Notes under the pieces: model-generated
Seen by the model: only the letters and a program-made list of their open reading frames with translations
The model's database searches: none
What the model was told of the DNA's origin: nothing
NCBI GenBank assembly: GCA_037074705.1
Contig: CM073590.1
Location: forward strand, 137,845,600-137,909,599
Direction of reading: 5' to 3'
DNA from: Zhengitettix transpicula
Taxonomy: Eukaryota; Arthropoda; Insecta; Orthoptera; Tetrigidae
DNA: 64,000 bases
Part shown: positions 1 through 10,609 of the stretch, one piece after another
How the letters are laid out: each line of letters opens with the position of its first letter
Position numbering within the stretch: the stretch's first letter is position 1
Translations under genes and position numbers: made by a program

Positions 1-538
1 ATTCCTCTCACAGTGTTTGTTTCCAGTTTGCAAGTAACACGAATACGAAATTTTGTCAAATTTTCTCCACGGGTGTAAATACACACATTTTTTCCCCTTC
101 CAGTCCCATTCATAGAGGTAGAAGTACAACTTATAGGGAAAGTTTAATGGCATAATTAAACTCAGCGACATCCGTAACACCGGATTTGACTCTAATCTTG
201 GTTGTTTTCACGTTATTTTTATGTAACGCCCGTCCACCTCCACACCAAAGACTGCACCACTCCTATGCCGAAAGGGGTTGAAATTATACACAAACAACAT
301 CGGGAGAAATACTATTAATCTCGTTGTCCCCCAAAATATGTATCCAATTCAAATATATACCGGTTCCGCTTGTTTGAAAATTTATTCCCTATCCGCCTTA
401 GGGTGGTAGACGTGTCTTACTCTCACAGTGTTTGTTTCCCGTTCGCCAGAAACACGTTTGGTCAAATTTTCTCCACGGGCGTAGATTTGTTTGCGGAACA
501 TACTCACAGACAACGTTAAGGCTATTTTATTTATTAGA
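1..538 (-). mobile_element. Diverged relative of the 49.6-53.9 kb Helitron-like element, cut by window edge
   Basis: Read on the minus strand, this stretch repeats the vocabulary of the large element at 49.6-53.9 kb: TATGTTCCGCAAACAAATCTAC (compare TATGTTCGTTATACAAATCTAC there), then a block with GGAAACAAACACTGT followed by a purine-rich run and GTCTACCACCC, then GATGTTGTTTGTGTATAATT, then ACAACCAAGATT with ATGTCGCTGAGTTTAATTAT. The same block appears twice (about 1-120 and 400-490), so the copy was itself tandemly organised. The 5' side, near 538, carries a TAATAAATAAAATAG stretch like the 5' end of the big copy, but the exact boundary is decayed. The 3' end lies outside the window. It has no coding content. 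Confidence 0.75.
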
Positions 539-1139
539 AGAAGACAATTTTTAAAGACGTTAAGGAACAAATATTTTAATCATGAAATCTAATAAACAAA
601 TGTTTAGATACTGTTACATATTATATATAATGTCCAGGAATCCCCTATGTTAAAAAAATGTGAAAGAAGGCAGGGTCAATGAAATTTGATAGTTTGAATA
701 TATTTTTTTACAATAACACAGAAAAGTGCCATTTAAGTTATATAATATAACATGAATTAAGAAATAACATTGTAATAGGGGGTCATATGTGTAATAGGAA
801 AAACTTAAATAATTTTTACGATGGACAATATGATAAGAAAAGGTAGAGGTACAAAGTAAAAAATAGCAAAAGCATTATTAATTCTAAGTATAACATTCAC
901 CGAATGGCTTATAAATTAATTGATATTTGTATAAAAGATCTAAATAAATATTCAAAAAATAGTATTTTCTTTTACATGTTATACCGATGATCAGAATCTT
1001 TGCAAGATTTTGTAGGACAGGTACCTTCGCTTTAAAATATATAAATGTATGTAGCTGTTCCGAAGGAATATTGCATTGTTGCCAATTGTTAAAATACTCA
1101 ATCGCAAGCAAATATACGGATCCATTACACTCGTGATGC
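539..1139. other. AT-rich stretch, nothing recognised
   Basis: No coding, RNA or repeat structure that I can support. A 75-codon open frame here is low-complexity and resembles nothing I know. Confidence 0.5.
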
Positions 1140-1530
1140 TTTCGATTTATGATGTTATGCGTACGGAAACGCCTAAACGCAACGCGAATCGAATAAGCAC
1201 CGTACCAGCACCACGTGTTTTGCTAATGATGACCTAGTAATCCAACATGGGGACAGTAATACCGTCCCGAGCAAATGTTGGCTGCGTGGAGTGCATTTAT
1301 TCACCAAATAAGCGACACAAATCTATTTATCCTGCGGCGTGAGATTCTGTATGCGTTTCTCTGATTGCTGCTGCACAACGCAGCCAACAAAAACGCGGTT
1401 GCAATCACCGCTCTCTGCTTGCAGTGATAAATTTATGCGTCACTCACGTGAAAGGTAATTCATTTTATCTGCTGCCTGCCAGAATAGACCCCACACAAAT
1501 ATTAACCGCCGGTTGGTTCCGTGGTGACGT
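1140..1530. promoter_or_regulatory. GC-richer pocket with E-boxes, possible regulatory element
   Basis: Base composition changes abruptly here against very AT-rich flanks. The pocket holds many CpG dinucleotides, two CACGTG E-box cores (ACCACGTGTT near 1213 and TCACGTGA near 1447) and several palindromic TGCGT/ACGCA words. There is no open reading frame of note and no similarity to the repeats elsewhere in the window. It could be a conserved non-coding element, an old promoter, or an unrecognised transposon; the sequence does not decide. Confidence 0.25.
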
Positions 1531-2240
1531 GAGGCGTGATTGTCAACTTTTATTCATCTTGGATTTAAAAATTGCGACGTGTCTGTTTCTTTAGATCTTC
1601 ATTAAAAATGCACCAGTTCATGTAAAAAAATGATTACTTTGCTCATAATGTATGTAGACGTAATTGTAAAATTAGAATTGGACAGTAAAATGTTCGTACC
1701 TGAGCATGACTTCAGTGAGTGTAATGGATGTGTAAATTTAATAAATCTTTAAGGGAGTCAATTAAGACGCTCGTCACGTAGTTTAAATGTAGTTTTTGTT
1801 CCTTTTATTGAAAAAGATACTGCAGGAGAGTTCATATTTGCCCTGTAATATTAATATATTATAGTAATATAATATAGTATATGAAAAACAAATCTACTGG
1901 ACGGAACTTAATAATTTGAGTGAGTTAATAGAAAATCATTCTTCAAATTTTGAGTCGCCTAAGATAACTTTTAAACATGAAATCCAAATTTGGCTTGAAA
2001 ACACAGCTGAGACTGTTTAAAAGAGAGATAACTAAAATTTTAAACTTATTCTTCTTCTTGGAAGTACATTAACCACACTGCCGATGAATCTCCTTGCATT
2101 GTCCTATACATTTGATATGGAATAGTAAACGAGATTTTTTTATTTATTGTTTATAGTCGCGTCAAAATAAAAGTCATTGGCGTTTACCATACCTACTACA
2201 TGAAATTATTACAATTAGTTCATATAAACTATCCATTTTA
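1531..2240. other. AT-rich stretch, nothing recognised
   Basis: No supportable feature. A short AT palindrome-like tract lies around 1848-1880. Confidence 0.5.
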
Positions 2241-2249
2241 TTCTTTGTC

Positions 2250-2500
2250 TATTTAGATTAGACCTTCAATGCCGGTGTCATTGCTAAACTTAAGTACGTT
2301 ATTTATTGCCGCTGATGAGGTACATATCTCCTTTCTCGTGTATTTCTGAATTGTGGCTCTTCTTGTACTGTCGTGCTTTGGGCAGTCGTAGAGGATATGC
2401 TGGATCGTCAGGGCAGCCATGCATACGTCACATGTAGGTTGCGGTGATCTGGAGAGTAGTATCGGCATATAATATTACATTTTATCGTTGTCAGTGCCTT
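2250..2500 (-). mobile_element. LINE C-terminal zinc-knuckle fragment
   Basis: The minus-strand frame ending at 2253 reads LLSRSPQPTCDVCMAAL and continues with TIQHILYDCP, a C-x2-C-x7-H-x4-C pattern. I know this tail (an SP-x-C-x2-C followed by a TxxHIL-x2-CP motif) from the extreme C-terminus of ORF2 in several insect LINE clades, downstream of the reverse transcriptase and RNase H. Only about 70 codons survive; no reverse transcriptase is visible upstream. The SINE copy at 2561-3075 lies just beyond its 5' side. It is a truncated relic; the clade is not resolved. Confidence 0.6.
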
Positions 2501-2546
2501 CTCCTATTTGAGATTTAATGATTGTCTTACTAACTCTTATTCTCCT

Positions 2547-3089
2547 AGAGAAGTCATTTAAGGAGCCTGCGAGAGGATTCTCTCGCAGGTAACCTGCGAG
2601 GGATGTTCTCTCGCAGGCAAAACCTTGTAGGAGAGATACGAAGGGGCTACCTTTGGGGGGACGCCTTTTCCTCTCCGTTTTTGAACTAAGGTTCCCATAA
2701 GCCGAGGGTCACAGACATTGGGCATACGGTAAGAGTTGTCCGCTATTACCATTGGAATAGTCGGCCAGCTGCCTCCTAAACTGGCCGAGGCACGGAGAAG
2801 GGAATGCTGCGTCCCCACAGCAAACTTATATCGGAAGGGCGTGGGACAAGTACCCAATGCCCGACCTACCTGATGCAGGTTTTTCTAGGGTTTTCCCTGC
2901 ATTTCTTTAGGCGAATGCCAGGTAGGATCCTTAAAATATAGCCCGGGGGGCCTAGTTAACCCTCGGCTACCTTCCTCTACCCTTCCCCATCCCCCCCTTT
3001 CAAATCCGTTCCTATGCTATTAAAGGGGAGTTGCCCAAAGTTGATTACCCTCATGTAGCCTGTTGCCCTAAAAAAAGAGAAGTAATTTA
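2547..3089 (+). mobile_element. SINE-like element, full length, with target-site duplication
   Basis: The element runs 2561-3075 (515 bp) and is flanked by 14-bp direct repeats differing at one base (AGAGAAGTCATTTA at 2547-2560 and AGAGAAGTAATTTA at 3076-3089). It opens with two back-to-back CCTGCGAG...CTCGCAGG palindromes, carries the family's central block (GGAGAAGGGAATGCTGCG, CTACCTGATGCAGG, TAGGATCCTTAAA, TTAACCCTCGGCTACC) and ends CATGTAGCCTGTTGCCC plus an A-run. Direct repeats plus an A-tail are the hallmark of LINE-driven retroposition. The head matches no tRNA, 7SL or 5S that I can recognise. The GCCGAGG hairpin arm is partly deleted in this copy. The antisense open frame inside it is not a gene. 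Confidence 0.85.
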
Positions 3090-3640
3090 TTCTACAATAT
3101 CTTCTAGAATTCACCAAGTAGAACGTTTCACAAGATTTAAATGTTGCACTGATTCGTTAAGTTCATCTATTATTCAGTTAATATACAATATAGTTTTTAT
3201 ATTTTTTATTTTCCGAAGTACATCATTCGATCAGAATTTTCTACCAACATAGCAAATGAATTATATTTAACGCCATAATCCTTTAGAGCAGTTTTTGTTT
3301 AACTGTAGTTACTTCTTCACTGAATTTGTACATAGGTCGTGAGTAATAGTAACTCGGGTCCAGATAAGATGAGTAGTGACCCTCTGGCTTGGTATTGTAG
3401 TGGCTATAGGCTGGAGCACAGGTTAACACGAGCTTTTGCTTCTGAAAGTTGGTGGTGTAAAATCTATAATGAAAACATTGACGCAAATAAATTGATTGTG
3501 TTGAGTTGAGGAAGTAATACACGCACGCACGCACACACAAAACGCATCCGTAAACGTTAGAGATAATAAGTATAGTGTATGATAAAAAAGACCTTAGTAC
3601 TGTCTGTATATACCGTTGGTAAGAATATAATTAATGTATT
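3090..3640. other. AT-rich stretch with a short (CGCA)n run
   Basis: Nothing coding is supportable. A CACGCACGCACGCACAC microsatellite lies at about 3521-3537. Confidence 0.5.
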
Positions 3641-3780
3641 TGAGAATTGGAGTGGCGCAGTTCCCGGTTCTCCTCACGGATCTGTTCCCTACTGACGACA
3701 ACGCTCTCCTCCACTTTGTTCTTTCTTCTACTGCGCATGCGACACGACTGGCTACATCTCTCGACCTATACTAGTTTCTA
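3641..3780. promoter_or_regulatory. Small GC-richer pocket with an NRF1-like CTGCGCATGCG
   Basis: CTGCGCATGCGACACG at about 3731-3746 matches the NRF1-type palindrome (GCGCATGCGC) found in many animal promoters. The pocket is CT-rich and stands out from AT-rich flanks. No adjacent exon was found, so a promoter role is only a possibility. Confidence 0.2.
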
Positions 3781-4784
3781 ATTTATTAAATCTATATAGT
3801 TGTCTGTAGTACAATATTTGTCTTCCAAATATGGTTCCAGAGAGGTATCGATGATTTATGCGGTCTTATTTTCAATTGAAATATTTTTTGTTAACGAAAC
3901 AACTGTCAAAATATTCAGGGTATGGAATATATATTCACTCAATATATAACTCACTCTTGAAAATGGATCTATACGATGTATTTCTACATACTGAAATATC
4001 GTAATACGCAATAGGTCTAGACTAGTCACAACATACACTAAGAGAAGCATCGTAAAATATCATAAACAGAGCAGATTATTTTGGTTACAACTTAGTACGA
4101 TTTTAACTTATTAGAATAATTGGTATACCTGTAGTTTGTAATTCGGTTATTCGTTGAAAAAGAGGGTGTATGAATTACGCATTTTTGCAGTTAACACTTA
4201 TTTGGTATTTCTGTTTTCAATTTATTGATTATTTAATACAGATTTAAATTGACTAATTAAATAGAATAATTAATTATCGTAAAATAATTTAATTAAATTG
4301 ATAAAAATGCCTCATATAATATTATTAGTTTCTTAAATATGTAATAAATGTCTTGTATTAAATCTATTAAATAATAATTTAATTAATTTTAGCTATATCA
4401 CGAGCACAGCAATTAACATGTTGACTATGGCAAAACACGCCATGCAAACGTTGTGTGTTAGTAAATATTTAACATTGTTCTAAACTCAAGAATTTTTTAC
4501 TCAGTATTTGTAATCAGTTGATGGAATGTGAAATTGATAATATTTCCGAAAGTTGTTGAAGGATGTTCAAGGTGGAGACAAATGAAATATTAGAAGTTCC
4601 GTTATGTAGTTAAAGGTTGAAGGTAGATTTGAGTAGTTCGCAGATTAAGCAAGAATAAAGTAGGTCAGGCGATTTTACGATAAAATGATTCCGTACCAAA
4701 AACTGATTTCCAAAAGAGTATATATTTAAAAAAACAGTCAACAAATTCTGAACCATATTCAAAACTCATAGCCGAAACTAGACT
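3781..4784. other. AT-rich stretch, nothing recognised
   Basis: Very AT-rich around 4240-4400 (mostly TTAATTAAAT words). No supportable gene or element. Confidence 0.5.
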
Positions 4785-5278
4785 TCAAATTATTATTATT
4801 TTTTTAGGATAACAGGCTTCATGAGGGTAATCCACATGGTGGAAACTCCCCTTTAATAGCATAGGAAGGGATTTGAAAGGAGGTATGCGGAAGGGTAGAG
4901 GAAGGTAGCCAAGGGTTAACTAGGGCCCCCGGGCTATGGTTTATAAGGATCCTACCCGGCATTTACCTAAAAATAATGCAGGGAAAACCCCAGAAAAACT
5001 TACATCAAGTAGGTCGGGCATTGGGTACTTGTCCTACGCCCTTCCGATAGCGTGAGAAGTTTGCTGTGGGGACGCAGCATTCTCTTCTCCGTACCTCGAC
5101 CAGTTTAGGAGGCAGTTGGTCGACTGTTCCAATGGGAACAGCGAACAACTCTTACCGTATGCCCAAGGTCTGTGACCCCGGAACATACGCCTCTCAAAAC
5201 AGGCCGAGGTGCCTCGGCTTGTGGGAACTTTAGTTTAAAAACGGAGAGAGGAAAAGGCATAAAAAACAACCTCAAATT
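4785..5278 (-). mobile_element. SINE-like element copy 2 (5'-truncated), left member of a head-to-tail pair
   Basis: Same family as 2561-3075, in reverse: the A-tail appears as ATTATTATTATTTTTTTAG at the left, then AACAGGCTTCATGAGGG and the central blocks, ending with ACGGAGAGAGGAAAAGGC near 5256. It lacks the palindromic 5' head. TCAAATT occurs just outside both ends (4785-4791 and 5272-5278), a weak 7-bp candidate target duplication. The next copy starts immediately after it, with the same orientation. Confidence 0.8.
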
Positions 5279-5492
5279 ATTATTATTTTTTTTAGGGCAA
5301 CAGGCTACATGAGGGTAATCCACTTTGGGCAACTCCCCTTTAATAGCATAGGAAGGGATTTGAAAGGGGGGATGCGGAAGGGTAGAGGAAGGTAGCCAAG
5401 GGTTAACTAGGGCCCCCGGGCTATATTTTAAGGATCCTACCTGGCATTCGCCTAAAGAAATGCAAGGAAAACCCTAGAAAAACCTGCATCAG
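5279..5492 (-). mobile_element. SINE-like element copy 3, 3' half only
   Basis: Reverse-orientation 3' half of the same SINE family: tail ATTATTATTATTTTTTTT, then AGGGCAACAGGCTACATGAGG, the GGATCCTACC block, ending at AAACCTGCATCAG. It abuts copy 2 head-to-tail; the plus-oriented copy 4 begins 26 bp further on. Confidence 0.8.
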
Positions 5493-5509
5493 CCCCTTCA
5501 CTATGTTAC

Positions 5510-5952
5510 TTAGTTTTAAAAGGAAGCCTGCGAGAGAATTCTCTCGCAGGTGAACTTTCCCAGAGATCTCTGGCGGAGGCAACCTTTGGGGATGCCTTCA
5601 CATCTCTCTGGTTTTTGCCTCCTAAACTGGCCAAGGCATGGCGAGGGCTAAGCTGCGAACCACAGCAAATACCTCTTCCGCCATCGGAAGGGCGTGAGAC
5701 AAGTACCCAATGCTCGACCAACCTGATGCAGGTTTTTTAGGGTTTTCCCTGCATCACTTTTAGGCGAAATGCAGGGTAGGATCCTTAAAATATAGCCCGG
5801 GGGCACTAGTTAACCCTTGGCTACCTTTCTCTACCCTTCCGCATCCCCCCTTTCAAATCTCTTACTATGCTATTAAATGGGAGTTGCCAGTATGTTGATT
5901 ACCCTCATGTAGCCTGTTACCCTAAAAAAAATCAAAAAAATCTTTAGTTTTA
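5510..5952 (+). mobile_element. SINE-like element copy 4, internally deleted
   Basis: Element 5519-5943 (425 bp) flanked by a 9-bp direct repeat TTAGTTTTA (5510-5518 and 5944-5952). It begins with the perfect 24-bp palindrome whose arm is CCTGCGAGAGAA (5527-5550). Relative to the 521-bp copy at 58.9 kb it lacks the middle: GGTTTTT is joined directly to GCCTCCTAAACTGG, removing the GCCGAGG and CTATTCC hairpins. The 3' end is intact with an A-rich tail. The copy therefore probably retroposed already deleted, or was deleted later; the direct repeat fits either. Confidence 0.8.
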
Positions 5953-7490
5953 TAATTTTATATATTAATTTGGAAACAATATCAATGTAATCACTTTTAA
6001 TATTTAAATATTATTTTTATTATGAACGTTAACATTATTAAAGGAATGCATGGAAAATGCAATTGAATAATACATAATTTTACATTCGTAATGTTGTGAA
6101 GTACATATTAAAACGTAGAAAATACAATATCTTTTTTATAAATTAAATAGACACTCCTCATTGGTATCCAAAATTTTTTTATTGTTGATTAATAAAAATA
6201 TAATATAAAAAAAATAGAATGTTATGCAGGAATTCACGACATAAGAATAATAACCTTCGGGATCAAGTTGTTATTGTATGTTTATGTTGTGTAAAAAAAC
6301 GAGTTATCAAATGTTCTTACATCATCTGTTTCAACGTCGACCGCACAGTAGACCACACGGTTTCATGCACAGATAAATTTTATATGTAAATTCATGTATG
6401 CCTACGTGCGTCCAGCGTATGAGCACGCAGACAAATTATTACACATCACATACTTCACGGAACTCGGCTTACCGTACGGGCAACTGCAAACAGTTTTCAG
6501 CAAATCTATCAATTCACTACGTTCAAATTTTACAAAACCTATCGGTGTTCTATTGAATTCGTGTTTGCGGGAACTTTGGGTAACTGCAGATGTAATTGTG
6601 GAAACCTGGTAACACATTGGTTTAACACCAATTAAACAGGACTTTTGGTGTTGTGTAGAAGTTGATTTGGAATAATTTCATAAAGACGTGTCAACATTGT
6701 TCAGTAACTGTAATTGTTTTGTAATGTTCAGTATGTTGATTATAACTCTTTTAATAGCTAATACTGGGCATGTAATAGTAAATAAGTTCCCTCTCGTCGA
6801 AATTAACATTTAAAATATCTCTCGAATCACCCGAAGCGCTTATTTAGTGACAAGGAATTGTATACTGTGTGAAATCTATTAAATTTGGAACAACTGGCGA
6901 AATGCTACTATTTCTATTCAAATTACGAAATTTTTATCCCTCAGAAAATAAACTTTTATGAATAATTGTCGAAATGTCAGTTATAAACAGTTACAAATTC
7001 TTTACTGTTCGTTAAAGTTTGCTTCATCAAATGTAGATTTTAATTTTTTACGACATATTTTTCTTTTTATTGTTCTTTCCCTAAGGAATAAAAGATTCTA
7101 TATGTCAGCAGAGGAAGAAAAACACGTAGTTCGGTAACAATGTTTTTAATCTATTCGTTTACAAAGCCGTGTCATTGTTGTTCTGGTTTTCTACGAAATA
7201 TGAAAGCTAATAATATTTCCTAACCACACAACACAAACCCAAATTCCTAAAAAAATTTTGACTGACAATACGGAAACCATAATTTATTTATACGGACGAA
7301 TGAAAATATTTATATTAATTGATGATCCGTAATAAAAAAAAACTTTTTGGCAGGGTATAATTTGCTTTTACTGTTGAATAAAATGTTGTTTTTTTTTCAG
7401 CAAGAGGGTTTAAGGTGAGACCTATTTATCATAAGTAAAATAAATTAAATGATAATTAAAGGAATGTAATATTAGTTTTCTTTTTTGATT
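5953..7490. other. AT-rich stretch, nothing recognised
   Basis: A less AT-rich part at about 6310-6620 is open on both strands for some 70 codons, but no family is recognisable. No RNA gene or repeat seen. Confidence 0.45.
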
Positions 7491-7692
7491 GACAACTCCA
7501 TTTTAATAGGATAGGTCGGAATTCGAAAGGGGGGATGCGGAAGAGTAGAGGAAAATAGCCAAGGTTTAACTAGGGTCTTCGGGTTACAGTTTAAGGAACC
7601 TTCTCGTCATTCGCCTAAAAGTTATGCAGGGCAAATCCTAGAATTCCTGCATCAGGTAGTTCGGGAATTGGGTACTTGTAGCACACCTCGAC
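7491..7692 (-). mobile_element. SINE-like element copy 5, degraded 3' half
   Basis: Diverged reverse copy: ACAACTCCATTTTAATAGG, then GGGGGGATGCGGAAGAG, the TTAACTAGGGTC block and CCTGCATCAGGTAG, fading after GGGTACTTG near 7678. The tail and head are gone. Many substitutions suggest an older insertion than the other copies. Confidence 0.75.
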
Positions 7693-8668
7693 TAGGGGAA
7701 AACCAATTAGTACATAGATCAACCGATTCATCTGTAAGAGAACAATATTCGTTTTATCTGCATAAAACTGTTTAACAGTCTACAGGGAGATATAAAATTA
7801 GTGAACAATTGTAACAATATTCTAAAACTTGCAATCTTACGTGTGTATGTTGTTCTCTGGCGGAATTTATTAATCATTTTGTAAATAATTGGTGTTTATT
7901 TCCTGCAATACTGCTGAATAACTTATTTATAGAGGCAGTATATATATATAGTGAAATTACCTACTATGACATTCTTTTTATTTATTGCATTATTTAAAAA
8001 CCTTTAACAATTATAAATTCAAACAACACATTTATTAACACATTATTTAAAAAGCTACAATTATTATCATAGCTTAAATTGAAATGTTAATTACAAACAA
8101 TATTGTAAAAGGTTCTAGCTCTGTTGGTAAACATGAAAACACATTTTTATTTTGGAGTTAAGTGGGTGCAGCTGTAAATAGCTCCAGAAATTTCAGGCTG
8201 AACTCTACCGCAATAAAAGCTTCGTGATTTGACCTAACACTGCATATAAATAAATTGACACTCTTACTTTTTCTATTCTCTGTACGGCGTGAGGTAAGCA
8301 GGTCAGATCTCTACAGCTGTTCAGGAACTCTGCTGGGGTAGCGTGTTTCTCGAGCTTCACCTTGTACTCAACAATTAGAATTTTCGCTCTAATTCACTTG
8401 ATTGTCGCTTCCGATTATTAACTCGCGTTTTTTATTACAATAATTAAAACGCAGAATTTAACAGTAACACTGATGCAATAGTTTTCAATTATAAACAGAA
8501 AAAATCGGTCATAAAATTCTCAATGTAATTATTCTGAAGGTGTAAATACGTACATAAATGTTTATAATTACAATACAAGTGTTTTAAAATAACGTCCTTC
8601 ATTCTTGTAGATCCAACAATACCAAAAACACACAAAACCAATAACTAAATCGAATTCACTTCATTACA

Positions 8669-8715
<47 letters not shown>

Positions 8716-9526
8716 CGTCAAAAACAAATTTGTTCTTTCTGATGTTATTGACGAAATGTCTCAAAGTTCTTTCATCTAATAACAGTGATGTATTGTGTTG
8801 TAACCAGTCATATGTTAATAAAATTCTTTTTATTTATCGTGAACTCATATTATTAGAATCATGCACGCTTATTCATTATAACATGCATGGTACACTATTG
8901 CAGCCATAACATGTGTGTATATGTTCTCATACAGCTATACATGGGAGTTTCTAAATAATTTATTTTCCTACTTATATAATACATTTTATCATTAAGCAAT
9001 TTATAAGTCTTGTTATTCCATTTTCTCAATTAAAATGCAAAGCCTTTTAAAAAATCACAATAATATGAATTAATCTTCAACATTGACTATAAACAATATT
9101 TTTGGGTAGACCAACCAGTAAGCACGCACGATGAAGTTGCCGGTATAAGAAACACAACGATTTATAATCCACTACGTATTAGACTTTCCCTGTGATTAGT
9201 GATCGAGAATCACAAGTAGCACTGAACATTACAGTTTATTAAAGTTTAATTCAGTACCTGTCAGAAGACTTTCCTTCAGGGGAATAAAACTTGTTTATCC
9301 TCTCTATTTCCTATTACGACAATCTTACACCTACACTGTCCTGCATCTTATTTACACATTATTATAGATTGTTCTATATAAATGTATTTTAGTATATGTA
9401 GACAAACTGACTTTGAATTCCACATAATTCATTTAGAAAATTTTATTATTAATTCCTTGTCCTCCTGAAAACTATTGCACTTCAGATGATTATCCCCCCA
9501 TCTCTCTCTCTCTTATAACATGGGTG
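7693..9526. other. AT-rich stretch with (TA)n runs
   Basis: A short TA run is at 7939-7951 and a long (TA)n at 8672-8713. A slightly GC-richer part at 8160-8430 shows no readable gene. CT repeats lie at about 9500-9512, just before the next SINE copy. Confidence 0.5.
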
Positions 9527-10057
9527 AAGAGGTCTGCGAGGGCTATTCTCTCTCAGGCAGTACCTGCAAGGAATATTCTCTCGCAGGCAGAACCTTGTAG
9601 GAGAGACACGAAGGGCCTACTACCTTTGAAGGTTCCTACATGCCGAGGCACCTCGGCCTGTTTTGAGAGGTGTATGTTCCGGGGTCGCAGACCTTGGGCA
9701 TACGGTAAGAGTTGTTCGCTATTCCCATTGGAATAGTCGGCCAGCTGCCTCCTAAACTGGTCTAGGCACGGAGAAGGGAATGCTACGTCCCCACAGCAAA
9801 CTCCTCACCCGCTATCGGAAGGGCGTGGGATAAGTACCTGATGCAGGTTTTTCTAGGGTTTTCCCTGCATTTCTTTAGGCGAATGCCAGGTAGGATCCTT
9901 AAAATATAGCCCGGGGGCCCTAGTTAACCCTTGGCTACCTTCCTCTACCCTTCCGCATCCCCCCTTTAAAATCCCTTCCTATGCTATTAAAGGGGAGTTG
10001 CCCATAGTGGATTACCCTCATGTAGCCTGTTGCCCTAAAAAAAAAAAAAAAAAAAAA
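9527..10057 (+). mobile_element. SINE-like element copy 6, first of a head-to-tail cluster
   Basis: It starts AAGAGGTCTGCGAGGGC with two diverged CTGCGAG/CTCGCAG palindromes and shows intact GCCGAGG-CA-CCTCGGC and CTATTCC-CATT-GGAATAG hairpins (9719-9736). It continues through GGATCCTTAAA and ends CATGTAGCCTGTTGCCC with a 22-bp A-run (10036-10057). The short segment between the head palindromes and GGTTCC is deleted relative to copy 11. The A-run is followed directly by copy 7. Confidence 0.85.
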
Positions 10058-10530
10058 GGGGGATGCCTTTTCCTCTCCGTTTTTGAACTAAGGTTTCCAC
10101 AAGCCGAGGCACCTCGGCCTGTTTTGAGAGGTGAATGTTCCGGGGTCACAGACCTTGGGCATACGGTAAGTATTGTTCTCTGTTCCCATTGGAACAGGCG
10201 GCCAGCTGCCTCCTAAACTGTTCGAGGTACGGAGAAGGGAATGCTGCGTCCCCACAGCAAACTCTTCTCCCGCTATCGGGCGTGGGAGTACCCAATACCC
10301 GAACTACCTGATGCAGTTTTTTCTAGGGTTTACCCTGCATTACTTTTAGGCGAATGCTGGGTAGGATCCTTAAACTATAGCCCGGAAACCCTAGTTAACC
10401 CTTGGCTACCTTCCTCTACCCTTCCGCATCCCCCCTTTCAAATCCCTTCCTATGCTATTAAAGGGGAGTTCCCCAATGTGGATCACCCTCATGTAGCCTG
10501 TTGCATTAAAAAAAATAATAATAATAATTT
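10058..10530 (+). mobile_element. SINE-like element copy 7, 5'-truncated, second in the cluster
   Basis: It begins GGGGGATGCCTTTTCCTC directly after the A-run of copy 6, so the palindromic head is missing. It has the GCCGAGG hairpin and a variant CTGTTCC-CATT-GGAACAG hairpin (10180-10197) in which both arms changed relative to copy 6. It ends CATGTAGCCTGTTGCATT with an A-run followed by AATAATAATAATAATTT. Confidence 0.85.
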
Positions 10531-10609
10531 GAGGTTGTTTTTTTATGCCTTTTCCTCTGTGTGGATTTCTCTCATGTAGCCTGTTACCCTAAAAAAATAA
10601 AAAAAAATA
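10531..10609 (+). mobile_element. SINE junction stub plus a third 3' end
   Basis: GAGGTTGTTTTTTTATGCC and TTTTCCTCT (10531-10558) are the start of another 5'-truncated copy. It jumps to GTGGATTTCTCTCATGTAGCC and an A-rich tail, that is, the last 50 bp of the family. So a third unit existed here and lost its interior. The same junction (tail, TTTGAGGTTGTTTTT, ATGCC) occurs in reverse at 5250-5290. Confidence 0.7.

Noticed and set aside
2558..2857. 99-codon antisense frame and similar MPKVDYPHVACCPKK-type frames at 3031, 5105, 9998 and others
   Set aside because: They recur because the SINE recurs; frames lie on both strands of a non-coding repeat, with no consistent start or end. Not genes.
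4240..4400. AT-only palindromic words as a possible origin or matrix-attachment site
   Set aside because: Base composition alone produces such words here; nothing specific supports the reading.
6394..6617. Frames of about 72 codons open on both strands
   Set aside because: Mirror-image openness over the same interval without any family resemblance or splice context; chance is sufficient.
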